From Bacteroidia bacterium (lineage in GTDB: Bacteria > Bacteroidota > Bacteroidia > Cytophagales > Cyclobacteriaceae): a DNA stretch of 64,000 nucleotides. The position numbers and the translations under genes were made by a program. Below, piece after piece: positions 18,601 through 26,113 of the stretch. Below the pieces are notes generated by a model that saw nothing but the letters and a program-made list of their open reading frames with translations, was not told where the DNA came from and ran no database searches. The DNA lies in the NCBI GenBank assembly GCA_030432655.1, contig JAUILA010000008.1, forward strand, positions 62,001-126,000, given 5' to 3'. Within the stretch, counting starts at the first letter, position 1, and each line of letters opens with the position of its first letter.

Positions 18601-18676
18601 GCATGAAATCCCTCAGTATAAAACACAGGGCGCCCAGTAAAAGCAGCCATCCTGCAAATGCAAGAATTATAAACAT
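15614..18676 (-). CDS. Class A-type penicillin-binding protein with ~10 N-terminal membrane segments
   Basis: A 1020-residue peptidoglycan synthase candidate. Residues 1-412 hold about ten membrane segments (near 5-22, 50-72, 105-125, 148-168, 180-200, 230-250, 258-280, 315-348 as two, 395-412), whereas ordinary class A PBPs have one. A GT51 glycosyltransferase follows: EDRDF (467-471), GGGSNLNMQLIKN (500-512) and the RKYTEMLSAY helix. The transpeptidase domain has all three motifs: S750-V-I-K, S804-L-N and K946-T-G-T. Both active sites look intact, although the first GT51 motif ends in FSNQ where FxxH is usual. It is the last gene of a tight operon (3 bp after the VWA-like gene). Confidence 0.88.
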   Translation of the reverse strand: MFIILAFAGWLLLLGALCFILRDFMRFIFRKTFTSKRDRSFIDFGEYGTTWFGVIVMALAGFVFYKFSTAFVSYLLSDDLISFFRMMRGVFTVNSDVQHPFMISHLGAGLLGQTLLQFLACFVIYRGLRSFMSYVNEKYDSPTYTEGDVLYFGFFAIILFMALEIFSYSQQMPRISGTVHLLYLAMANTGLICYFFAVSHLHLMMRRRYRRSLPRYVKFSQRVKRILVRPVITIGFTWCIGIILHVPMYLGTQFLENNWMVVLFALLSVLLFYWVVRKVLASGFNYFGAIMFFDSGEALSEPMNKDGMWRNTRFYYAAAALAGMLLLIRPGSFILLFFLLAITLFVFLLFHILMYGAGLLVSLIRSYIRPEIETQIDRKTMSDYLKITAAGMGKSLVPAGVVTLFIFVFISIFPKKYDFSPDKNYVNTVVDAGRQPMLIGRFDGNPCTPASREDIPEFMIRCLQWQEDRDFSNQRSWLPKWSNWYGISMASFYRMISGTGGGSNLNMQLIKNEAFPGTFPRDFQRKYTEMLSAYQLSLRLTPDQIVTRYVNQVGMIGGIGHQGVVMAAYHAFDRSLTELNELEQLYLVSSLKRSNLFKAGERYIAYYEASYYADEIKRALLSEVRRWYEQGLLSAEEISTLEQQILRFRKESKSDAIAVTTREFLKRKMPDPEKTGYTYVTTLNHENQDRITAAVDKFEHHFRNNIKLNGYELYSAALVVDVATGKVLGHHGGRGVTDLSTLSGGSPVGSVIKPFILLELMEQGHEPDGLRLYDGKVKGRFTPNNYSRRYSNQDKDINEIISKSLNAPMVNVRLLEEPIGLFREVEKRFELQGISNDMFLDLEDAGKSGEYEVNYPLGSRNMKLFDIAQAYQTLLNDGVFEELRLYDKAFDPVKREHQVISQRARRIYSVNNANAVKEAMHHTMLPGGTGTHIKHLLPQGPRYYAKTGTSDEAKHGYTVLSDGQVLIVSYVTYGKVEGEHLELNATPPIPYGSGVRSAGVLAAFIYEQLEPAVAVKLAAQ

Positions 18677-18679
18677 GGG

Positions 18680-19459
18680 CTACTGGTTAATATTGGAAAG
18701 GTTATCTACAAATTGTACATGCTCCAGTCCTATCTCATTTAACAGGGAGGACCAGAATGTTCGGATGTCACGTGTATTGGTACTTACACGTGTCAGCTGA
18801 TTTTCCTTGCAGACAATGAGAATACTGGCATCCAGGCCCTGCTGCTGCCTTGATTTGAAAGCCTCCATCACAACAGGGTCGATCAGTTGATTTACTACGG
18901 CTTCTGCCTGGTCTTCACCCGGAATGTTCCGGTACATATTCAGGTATTCATTGTTTTCAATCATATCAGAAAAGACAATGAGGGTAATCTCCGAGCCGGG
19001 TGATGACCTGGTCAGTGCTTTGAGCATTACGTTGGCTATATTGCTGCCCGAGGTGACGGACTGGTCCTGCGTCAACCCGGAATAGGACGTAAGCTGTGTT
19101 TTTAGCAATTGTACCAGAGGTGCCGGACTGGCCTGCTGTCTTTCTGCCTGGTAGCTCTGCCCCTTCCTGCTGATAGCTATTGTCTTCGACGTAGCGTCCA
19201 GCCCCTCCCGTGCTGTGATAGGCACGAGGGTCAGGGTAAAACTCTCGCAGGGTGATATCTCTGCCAATCCGGTTTTTTCCATAAATACAGGAAGGTTATC
19301 GCTCAGGTCCGATTCGATCTCAACGAATAAATTTTCGTCGGTAACGTCGATGAGCATTACTGCCTCGCGGTTTTGCAGGGACTCGCATTCCGTAAAATTT
19401 GAGCATCCCCAAAACGTCAGTGCGAAGGCTGACAGGAAAGATAAAAGGAAGAATTTCAT
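18680..19459 (-). CDS. VWA-like lipoprotein
   Basis: The 259-residue product has a lipoprotein signal (LSAFALTFWGC, Cys19). The mature part looks like a von Willebrand factor A fold: strand 1 VMLIDVTDEN, the helix region GSNIANVMLKAL, strand 4 EITLIVFSDMIEN and a late strand ASILIVCKEN. The first metal motif is D-V-T-D rather than the classical DxSxS, so metal binding may be altered. It lies one base after the coiled-coil gene and three before the PBP, suggesting a periplasmic or inner-leaflet partner of that PBP. The fold is inferred from pattern only. Confidence 0.6.
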   Translation of the reverse strand: MKFFLLSFLSAFALTFWGCSNFTECESLQNREAVMLIDVTDENLFVEIESDLSDNLPVFMEKTGLAEISPCESFTLTLVPITAREGLDATSKTIAISRKGQSYQAERQQASPAPLVQLLKTQLTSYSGLTQDQSVTSGSNIANVMLKALTRSSPGSEITLIVFSDMIENNEYLNMYRNIPGEDQAEAVVNQLIDPVVMEAFKSRQQQGLDASILIVCKENQLTRVSTNTRDIRTFWSSLLNEIGLEHVQFVDNLSNINQ

Positions 19460-19460
19460 G

Positions 19461-20771
19461 TCAGTAGAGATTGAAGTAATCCATCAGGTCATGGCGGCCG
19501 GGCCATTCAGGCTGTACCACCATCGCTTTTACATGGTCATTCTTCAGGACATTCATGAATTCTGTCCTGTAACGATTCAGTTGCATTTCCAGGTTGCGGA
19601 GTAACTGGTCATTTCTGGCAAAAAGATCATCCTTCTGTCGTTTCAGGCTGATCATTTTTTCCTGTCGCGTGGTTAGTTCACCCAGGATTTCCTGGAGGCG
19701 TTCGGTATTGGGGGCCACTGCATCTGACTGACGTCTTGAAAGTTTTCTCAGACGCTGTTCGCCTTGAGCGATTTGCTGCTGGTAATATTGCCGCCTTTCC
19801 TCAATCTGATTCTTTCCTTCACTCGGCCGGAATTCGGGCAGAACAGGTTTGTCAGGCATCACCTCATCGGCTACGGCCTGCTTCTGTGGTTTGCGCCCGA
19901 AGGTTTGCATAATCACGAAGAACAGGAATACAAAAATGCCCGGGAGCATGTCATTGTTTCGGTAAAATGTAACCCAGAAAGGATACGGATCCGCAATATC
20001 TGTGACTTCAGGGACAGCCGACGAATCCAGTGCCCACTGGTCAGTGGTTTGTACCGTTTCGTTTATAAGCGGATACGCTTCCTTCAGGTACAGTGGTGCA
20101 AGCAACATGATAAATAACATGATAAAACTAAATACGAGAAACACCAGTTGAACCGGCCTGCGGTCACGTTTAAACATCCTTCCTACCAGGTGGATCAGGA
20201 ACAGAACTACGCCCAGTGAAATACTTCTGACGATCATGTCCTCAATTCCCTTACCATCGCGAAGCGTATTCCACTGAACATACGTCATGAATACTTCACC
20301 AACCACCCAAATCGCCAGAAATCCCATGATCTCCCTGAGGGAAACCTTACTCAGCTTTTTATTTTTTGGTGGTTCCGGAGGTGGTAAATTCTCCTGTTCG
20401 CTTTCCTCCGGCGGAATATACCCTCGGATAAGCATATCACGATCCAGCTGGTTCAGCAGCGATTTATAATGATCTATCTGAATCTGCTGATCATTGATGG
20501 CGTCCTGGTCCTTCTCCAGCAACTTCTCCCCTTCCTTCTCCAATGCCCGGATCGGCGTTTCATAGGCAAGTATCTCCCCGGAGATATCCCGCACCGAATC
20601 CTCTGTCTGTGAAATTTTAAGCTGATTGACCCGGATGCCGTTAAACTCAGGCTGATTTAGTATTTCCAGCTGTCCATTTGACCAGCGGTACTCCCCGTTC
20701 TCTATGCGCACAGGAGTACTGTCCAGCCCCACGTCCCGCAGGGCTGACGTATAATTATGTAAATCCTTCAT
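19461..20771 (-). CDS. Coiled-coil membrane protein of the PBP operon
   Basis: A 436-residue protein with no family I recognise. Residues ~55-125 are predicted coiled coil (ILAYETPIRALEKEGEKLLEKD), four hydrophobic segments follow near 150-165, 183-200, 210-232 and 272-292, with a short extracytoplasmic loop (TVQTTDQWALDSSAVPEV) between the last two. The C-terminal ~120 residues are again strongly helical and charged (RRQYYQQQIAQGEQRLRKL, LTTRQEKMISLKRQKD). Its place at the head of a tight operon with a VWA-like lipoprotein and a multi-TM PBP suggests a scaffold role (inference). Confidence 0.75.
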   Translation of the reverse strand: MKDLHNYTSALRDVGLDSTPVRIENGEYRWSNGQLEILNQPEFNGIRVNQLKISQTEDSVRDISGEILAYETPIRALEKEGEKLLEKDQDAINDQQIQIDHYKSLLNQLDRDMLIRGYIPPEESEQENLPPPEPPKNKKLSKVSLREIMGFLAIWVVGEVFMTYVQWNTLRDGKGIEDMIVRSISLGVVLFLIHLVGRMFKRDRRPVQLVFLVFSFIMLFIMLLAPLYLKEAYPLINETVQTTDQWALDSSAVPEVTDIADPYPFWVTFYRNNDMLPGIFVFLFFVIMQTFGRKPQKQAVADEVMPDKPVLPEFRPSEGKNQIEERRQYYQQQIAQGEQRLRKLSRRQSDAVAPNTERLQEILGELTTRQEKMISLKRQKDDLFARNDQLLRNLEMQLNRYRTEFMNVLKNDHVKAMVVQPEWPGRHDLMDYFNLY

Positions 20772-20782
20772 ATGACCAATGA

Positions 20783-20941
20783 TTAGACTTCCTGTGCGGA
20801 TTTCAGTATTTGCCTGATACGCATCAATACAATATCCCTTGAACAGGGAGCCACGGGGGTCGGATCGGCTGTCCGCACTTCCCTGACGGGAGCAGACGCC
20901 GGCTGGCTTACTTTCGCCGCATACTTGTTTGTTGTCTTCAT
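20783..20941 (-). CDS. Small 52-residue ORF at the head of the PBP operon
   Basis: An ATG at 20941 opens a 52-codon frame ending 11 bp before the coiled-coil gene. The product is soluble, with a Pro-rich centre (SQPASAPVREV, DPTPVAPC) and a short amphipathic helix at the C-terminus (RDIVLMRIRQILKSAQEV). Spacing and strand fit the operon. No homology is recognised, so it may be a leader or a real small protein. Confidence 0.4.
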   Translation of the reverse strand: MKTTNKYAAKVSQPASAPVREVRTADPTPVAPCSRDIVLMRIRQILKSAQEV

Positions 20942-21249
20942 AGCAAAAATCTGTTTAGATGGGAGGTAGGTTTGTTAGTTATAACTGCTGAGGAGGTAAG
21001 ATTATTGTGAAGAGTCAGGATCATTCATTTCCCCCTTTGAAGAGTCACGATCATTAACGTTCCCCTTTGAAGGGGGCAGGGGGATGTTACACCCCTGCAG
21101 TCTACAGTCTGCCCGCAATCAGGCCTCACGGACACATGCTAAGTAATCCGGAGAAATCCAACAATCAAAAAAAATCTATAATTTATGCAACCTCTTCAAA
21201 ATAGTGCAGTATGCCTGTTTGATAAGGGGCAACTACAACAAGGACGTTC
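20942..21249. other. 308-bp gene-free divergent region between the PBP operon and sigma-factor operon
   Basis: This must carry the promoters of both divergent operons. The only clear structure is the 30-bp tandem repeat at 21008-21072, which runs into a hairpin-like CCCCTTTGAAGGGGG (21062-21076). I see no convincing TAnnTTTG box and no RNA gene. Confidence 0.7.
21008..21072. repeat. 30-bp tandem direct repeat, two full units plus a fragment
   Basis: Unit 1 (21008-21037) and unit 2 (21038-21067) both begin TGAAGAGTCA and share GATCATT and a C-run followed by CTT; a third unit begins at 21068 with TGAAG and then diverges into a short G-run palindrome. The units differ at a handful of positions, so the duplication is not brand new. 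Possible roles are a regulator-binding array or a simple expansion. Confidence 0.75.
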
Positions 21250-21807
21250 TTGGAATCACTCTCGGATAACGCCATCATGGAAAAAGTAAAAAGCGGTCAG
21301 ATCGACCTGCTCGGGCTACTGTATGAGCGATATAAAAAAATGCTCTTTGGTTTTTATTTCCATATGAACCGGGATGCGGCCCTGAGCGAAGACCTGGTAC
21401 AGAATACCTTTGTCCGGGTTTTAAAATACCGGGAAGGATTCAAAGGGGACGGAGAATTCAGAACATGGTTGTTTCGTATTGCCAGGAACGTCAGTCACGA
21501 TCACTTTCGCGGGGACAAATGGAAAAATCCCGAGAAGCTGGACGACTGGAATGATAAGCTTGGTGATCCGGGGCAAAATCCGGAAGAGGCGACTGCCGGG
21601 CAGGATGAGTTGGATATGCTTCAGCTGGCACTTAGCCGGCTCGATGAGGACAAACGTGAAATTCTGATCCTGAGCAAGTTCAGGGACATGCCCTACCGGC
21701 AGATTGGTGATATCCTGTCCTGCTCCGAGGGAACGGTTAAATCAAAGGTCTTCCGTGCCCTCAGGGCTTTGAAACAGGAATTTGAACTGGTACAATCAAA
21801 AATGTAA
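21250..21807 (+). CDS. RNA polymerase ECF sigma factor
   Basis: A 185-residue sigma-70-family factor with region 2 (YERYKKMLFGFYFH, LVQNTFVRVLKYREGF, FRTWLFRIARNVSHDHFR) and region 4 (LDEDKREILILSKFRDMPYRQIGDIL, SEGTVKSKVFRALRAL). The start is a TTG at 21250 that fits the family N-terminus (LSDNAIMEKVKSG); an ATG at 21277 is the alternative. It overlaps the next gene by one base and very likely autoregulates the four-gene operon. Confidence 0.94.
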   Translation: MESLSDNAIMEKVKSGQIDLLGLLYERYKKMLFGFYFHMNRDAALSEDLVQNTFVRVLKYREGFKGDGEFRTWLFRIARNVSHDHFRGDKWKNPEKLDDWNDKLGDPGQNPEEATAGQDELDMLQLALSRLDEDKREILILSKFRDMPYRQIGDILSCSEGTVKSKVFRALRALKQEFELVQSKM

Positions 21808-22577
21808 TGAAAGATCTCGTTGAAAAATATAACCAGGGAATAGCTTCCGAACAGGAGGTCAGGGAACTGGAACGCCTGATTGCCTCAGGGCAATTGTCAA
21901 TTTCAGAGCTGGCAGGTGAATCCGAACTGCTGGAAAAACTCGCCGGCCTGCAAAGCAGCGAACCTTCACCTCAAATGGATGCAAACTTCTATGCCATGCT
22001 TGCCAAAGAAAAGTCAAGACAATCGGCACCAGGGCTGTCGTTTGACCTGGGCAAACTATGGCAGCAATTTCCGGCATTCAAATGGGCGTATACATTGATT
22101 ATCCTGGCCGTCGGATTTGGAATCGGCTTGCTGTTGCGCGGGAATGATAATTCGGACGTAAACGAACTGGCCGGGGAAGTTGCCGAAATGAAAGAAATGA
22201 TGATGCTCACCCTGCTGGAAAAAGAATCCACCAGTGACCGTCTGAAAGCAGTAAACCTGACAACGGACATGCCCTCGGTAAGCACAACGGTAACCTCCGC
22301 CCTGATCAAAACGCTTAATAACGACGAAAACGTGAACGTGCGGCTGGCAACCCTGGAAGCACTTTACCCCTACGCTGAAAATCCCGAGGTTCGCTCAGCT
22401 CTTATTTCCTCAATACGCAATCAGGAATCACCGCTGGTCCAAATGGCCATGGCGGAAATGATGGTAGCCCTTCAGGAAAAGAAGTCCGTGGAAGAACTGG
22501 AGTTTTTGCTGCGAAAGGAAAGCACGCCCGAAGAAGTCAAACTCAAACTCGAAGAAAGCATTCAAATTTTAATCTGA
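21807..22577 (+). CDS. Anti-sigma-like membrane protein with C-terminal HEAT-like repeats
   Basis: The 256-residue protein has a short N-terminal helical domain (YNQGIASEQEVRELERLIASG) of the kind that binds ECF sigma factors, a single membrane segment near residues 95-112 (LIILAVGFGIGLLLR) and a C-terminal region of HEAT-like helices (NVNVRLATLEALYPYAENP, SPLVQMAMAEMMVAL). It follows the sigma gene with a one-base overlap, the standard place for a cognate anti-sigma factor. No zinc-finger (ZAS) motif is present. Confidence 0.75.
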   Translation: MKDLVEKYNQGIASEQEVRELERLIASGQLSISELAGESELLEKLAGLQSSEPSPQMDANFYAMLAKEKSRQSAPGLSFDLGKLWQQFPAFKWAYTLIILAVGFGIGLLLRGNDNSDVNELAGEVAEMKEMMMLTLLEKESTSDRLKAVNLTTDMPSVSTTVTSALIKTLNNDENVNVRLATLEALYPYAENPEVRSALISSIRNQESPLVQMAMAEMMVALQEKKSVEELEFLLRKESTPEEVKLKLEESIQILI

Positions 22578-22582
22578 TAACA

Positions 22583-23473
22583 ATGAAAAAGGTCAAACTC
22601 ATTCTGATTATTCTACTCACCCTGCCTGCCGGATTATGGGCCCAGACACATGAGGAATCACTGCAGCAGGAAATCGCATTCGAACAACCTTCAGGTAAAA
22701 ACGTATTTTTTCTGGCCAACATTAACGGAAGCATAAAGGTTGAGGCCTATGAAGGAGACAGGATTATTCTCCAGGCACGGAAACAGGTATCCGCAAAAAC
22801 CGAAGACCGGTTACAGCAAGCCATAAGCGAGGTCGGCCTGGGTGTTATGGACCGCCTGGACACCATTCTCCTGTTCATTAAACATCCCTGCCATCGCTTC
22901 GGACAGCAGCAGAACAAATGGGACAATCATCAGTCGGAACCGCACTGGGGATACGACTGGGACAATTGCAATAAAAAAGACTATTACGATTTTAAGTTCG
23001 ACTTCACGCTCAAGGTACCGGTTAATCAGAACCTGCACATTTCCACGATTAACAAGGGTGACATATCAGTGCAAGGCGTCAAAGGAAACCTCGTGATCAA
23101 CAATATTAACGGGTCAATCGCGGTGGAAGAAGGCGCCGGCCTCACCCGTGCCCATACAATTAACGGAGATGTGGACATTACCTATTCGCAAACACCTGGC
23201 GAGCATTCCACCTATTACTCTCTCAATGGGGACATCAATGCCATGTATCCTAAAAACTTCGGAGCAGACGTATCCTTCAAGAGCTATAACGGAGAATTAT
23301 TTACAAATGTCGATGAGATCGTATATCAACCGGTGACTATGGAAAAGACACAAGCAAGCGGGGATGGAATTGCTTTTAAACTGGAAAGCCGTTCCTCCAT
23401 TAAAGTACGCCAGGGAGGGGTTCGGCTTGATTTCGAAACTTTCAACGGGAACGTTTACCTACGCGAGAATTAA
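22583..23473 (+). CDS. DUF4097 family periplasmic/surface protein
   Basis: A 296-residue protein with a Sec signal (residues 1-20, GLWAQ). The mature part is a DUF4097 beta-helix of short repeats, each with an N-G or N-K turn (NINGSIKVEAYEG, TINKGDISVQG, NINGSIAVEEG, TINGDVDITYS, SLNGDINAMY, SYNGELFTN, TFNGNVYLREN). An inserted loop near residues 105-130 is rich in H, W and Q. These proteins are often under ECF control in envelope-stress operons; function unproven. Confidence 0.85.
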   Translation: MKKVKLILIILLTLPAGLWAQTHEESLQQEIAFEQPSGKNVFFLANINGSIKVEAYEGDRIILQARKQVSAKTEDRLQQAISEVGLGVMDRLDTILLFIKHPCHRFGQQQNKWDNHQSEPHWGYDWDNCNKKDYYDFKFDFTLKVPVNQNLHISTINKGDISVQGVKGNLVINNINGSIAVEEGAGLTRAHTINGDVDITYSQTPGEHSTYYSLNGDINAMYPKNFGADVSFKSYNGELFTNVDEIVYQPVTMEKTQASGDGIAFKLESRSSIKVRQGGVRLDFETFNGNVYLREN

Positions 23474-23500
23474 AATTTTAACTTCAAAATAAATAACAAC

Positions 23501-24313
23501 ATGAAAGTCAATCTAATAGCAGCCTTCGCGGCAATTTTGTTCTGGACATTTTCAGGGGCCATGGCTCAGGATAGTGGTGAGCTCACGATCCCCTTCAGTG
23601 ATCCGGGCAAGCGCGGTAAAGTAAAAATTGATATAAAAAAGGGTTCCATAGAAGTTCGCGGCACCGATCGCCGGGATGTCCTGGTCAGATATTCCGCGAT
23701 GGATAAATCGCGGAACGGAAACGGTAATACCAACCAGGACGGTCTCAGGCGTATATCAAGTGGTGCCATGGACCTGGAAGCGAGCGAACGGAATAATTTC
23801 ATCGAAATCGAATCCGACTCATGGAACAAAGGGGTGAATCTTGTGGTCGAAGTTCCGGCCGGTGTGGACCTGGATTTAGCCACCTATAACAGCGGGGACA
23901 TTCGCATATTCGATATTAAAGGAGAAATCGTTGCCGACAATTACAACGGCGCCATATCTGCTGAGAATATTTCCGGTTCGCTGGTAGCCGATTCCTATAA
24001 CGGTACCATCAAGGCCACCTTTTCTGAAGTAACGCCGGATACCCCAATGGCCTTTACTACCTACAACGGTCATGTAGACCTTACACTTCCTGCTTCCTTT
24101 AAAGCAAGTATGAAAATGAACACCAAACAGGGAGATATCCTTTCGGGGTTTGACTTCGCCGTAAAGAAAACCGAACCAGTCACTAAAACGGAGAAACAAT
24201 CCAGTACCTACAAGGTATATCTTGATGACTGGGTCCGCGGGGATATTAATGGCGGAGGACCGGAAGTTATGATCAAAAACTATAACGGAAATATCTATCT
24301 GAGAAAGAATTAG
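23501..24313 (+). CDS. Second DUF4097 family protein
   Basis: A 270-residue paralogue of the preceding gene with a Sec signal (FSGAMAQ) and the same repeat style (TYNSGDIRIFD, NYNGAISAEN, SYNGTIKATF, TYNGHVDLTL, NYNGNIYLRKN). It ends with almost the same NGN-Y-LR-N C-terminus. It lies 27 bp downstream and is the last gene of the sigma-factor operon. The pair may act together in the envelope (inference). Confidence 0.85.
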   Translation: MKVNLIAAFAAILFWTFSGAMAQDSGELTIPFSDPGKRGKVKIDIKKGSIEVRGTDRRDVLVRYSAMDKSRNGNGNTNQDGLRRISSGAMDLEASERNNFIEIESDSWNKGVNLVVEVPAGVDLDLATYNSGDIRIFDIKGEIVADNYNGAISAENISGSLVADSYNGTIKATFSEVTPDTPMAFTTYNGHVDLTLPASFKASMKMNTKQGDILSGFDFAVKKTEPVTKTEKQSSTYKVYLDDWVRGDINGGGPEVMIKNYNGNIYLRKN

Positions 24314-24342
24314 GAAGGGAATACCTCATTCGAGGAGCGGGA

Positions 24343-25950
24343 TTACATGGGTGAGTTCCGCACCCATAACCGCTGCGTCTGACCATTTATCCTGTCGCGA
24401 ATGAGGTAAACTCCATCTTCAAGCTCTGCAATATTCAGACTGCCGTCCTTGATCAGCGAGTACTGCACAAGTCTTCCAAAACTGTCAACCAGATCCACAG
24501 GGGTACCATCCGGAATTCCTGAAACCTGCACCTTCCCGGAAGCAGGGTTTGGATAAATAATCACCTGCGGTCCCGTATCCGGCTCGATGAACTGATCACC
24601 GGGAGGTAATACAACACGATCTTCAATGGTCATCAGGTACATGGCAATGGAATTTCTCAAGCCATGTTCCTCGCCCATAATGGTAATGTTCCTGGATTCA
24701 CTATACACTCCGCCTGCAGCCATTATACGCCCGTCATGCTTCATCAGCACCTGGTTGTCAAAAGTTCCTCCGCTAAATTCGGCGGACCAGACCAAATTCC
24801 GTTTCTTATTTAACTTCAGCAGATAAGTCGTTAACTCCGCTTTGTTCAGAATTGGTGTAAGATTTGTCCCCTCCTTGATCATCACCAACCCTTCTCCCTG
24901 TCCGGTTAGAAACAAATTGCCTTCTTCATCATCAGTAAATGAGGTAATTCTTTCAACATTCATCTCGTCTTCATCAGAACTTCCGATGATAACTTCATCT
25001 AATAATTCACCCTCCATTGAGAGATTGACGAAAAATCCATCAAATCCTCCACGACTATCAAAGGAAATATCCTCCACGGTGAATGAATTGTTAAAAAATC
25101 CGGCGATACCGATCGTACCGTCCTTTAATCTTTTCATCATGCCGGCCGTATGGTATCCCGCGCCACCGTAGGATTTCATCCAAAGGACGTTCATATCCTG
25201 ATCAATTTTTGCCAGAAGAAATTCAGTGCAATAACCCGGGCCGCAGTCAAAATTCACTTCTATTTCTCCTAATTCCACCCAGGGTTCAAGAGCAATCGAC
25301 CTGAAATGGATCAACATGTAGATATTGTCTTCCTCATCGGCAAAAATGTCATCGAACTCAACCGTGACACCATGCAATTTACTTTCTATCTTCCTGTACG
25401 GCCAGTGACTCTCGTTAATTGAAACCCGAAGCAAACTGCCCCGACTCGTCACTTTCCCTGAGATCCAGGCATTTCCCTGCGAATCCAGCGCAATTGATCT
25501 AACCTCGCCGTAAATTCCGGTAGGAAAATATTTTATTTTTTTCTGGCTACCCGAGAGGGTATAGCTCGCAAGAAAATAGGTCTGGTATGAATCAGTTTCC
25601 TGACGCCCCGATCCTGCCAGGTAAATTGTACCCGTATCATCAAGAACCATATCCGAAATACCGGATCCCGGAATACTTTTTAACCAAACCACATTCCCTT
25701 CATTGTCAAAACGGGCAAGGAAGTTGGTCCAGAAATCATAGCGATCATGGTCAAGGATAATATGGTCGCCATGAGCATACCCGAGCGCGAGGAAACCATC
25801 ATTTAACCGGATAATTTTATAGATATTATCTCCGTTGGACGATGTAATGTAATTCCGGTTCGAACTGGCCAATTCAAGATCCTCAAGTACCTGGGCATGG
25901 CAATAACCGGAGATCAGAAAAATTAACGGGAGAATAATCGCTCTGCGCAT
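24343..25950 (-). CDS. T9SS-secreted protein with type A C-terminal sorting domain
   Basis: A 535-residue extracellular protein with a Sec signal (LIFLISGYCHAQ) and a C-terminal ~75-residue type IX sorting domain (VIIYPNPASGKV, LVDSFGRLVQ, LEDGVYLIRD). The body is a repeated beta-propeller-like array of observation strands (LARFDNEGNVVWLKS, LAKIDQDMNVLWMKSYGG, LKLNKKRNLVWSAEFSGG) resembling SBBP/beta-propeller repeats. No catalytic motif is seen. It shows the organism has a type IX secretion system. Confidence 0.9.
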   Translation of the reverse strand: MRRAIILPLIFLISGYCHAQVLEDLELASSNRNYITSSNGDNIYKIIRLNDGFLALGYAHGDHIILDHDRYDFWTNFLARFDNEGNVVWLKSIPGSGISDMVLDDTGTIYLAGSGRQETDSYQTYFLASYTLSGSQKKIKYFPTGIYGEVRSIALDSQGNAWISGKVTSRGSLLRVSINESHWPYRKIESKLHGVTVEFDDIFADEEDNIYMLIHFRSIALEPWVELGEIEVNFDCGPGYCTEFLLAKIDQDMNVLWMKSYGGAGYHTAGMMKRLKDGTIGIAGFFNNSFTVEDISFDSRGGFDGFFVNLSMEGELLDEVIIGSSDEDEMNVERITSFTDDEEGNLFLTGQGEGLVMIKEGTNLTPILNKAELTTYLLKLNKKRNLVWSAEFSGGTFDNQVLMKHDGRIMAAGGVYSESRNITIMGEEHGLRNSIAMYLMTIEDRVVLPPGDQFIEPDTGPQVIIYPNPASGKVQVSGIPDGTPVDLVDSFGRLVQYSLIKDGSLNIAELEDGVYLIRDRINGQTQRLWVRNSPM

Positions 25951-25961
25951 ATAAAAAAAGG

Positions 25962-26035
25962 ATCGTTATTATTCATTTGATACGAATAATCCGACGCAGG
26001 TAAATACCGGCATTTCGGTATCCGTCAATAACGAT
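25962..26035. promoter_or_regulatory. Nested inverted repeats upstream of the T9SS gene
   Basis: A 9-bp perfect pair (25962-25970 with 26027-26035) encloses a 6-bp hairpin (ATACCG 26004-26009 with CGGTAT 26016-26021) and a short ATTC/GAAT pair. It lies between the hutF stop and the T9SS gene start, both on the minus strand. It could terminate hutG-hutF transcription or form the 5' leader of the T9SS gene. Confidence 0.4.
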
Positions 26036-26113
26036 TCGTTATCAGGACATTAGCGTTAAAAAAACTTGTTATCGTGGAACACGCGATACGAACTCTGGCC
26101 GCAAAAGACTCTC

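Noticed and set aside
21062-21085. Intrinsic terminator in the G-run palindrome after the 30-bp repeat
   Set aside because: The CCCC-TTTGAA-GGGGG stem is followed by a purine-rich, not T-rich, stretch, and there is no gene reading into it from upstream.
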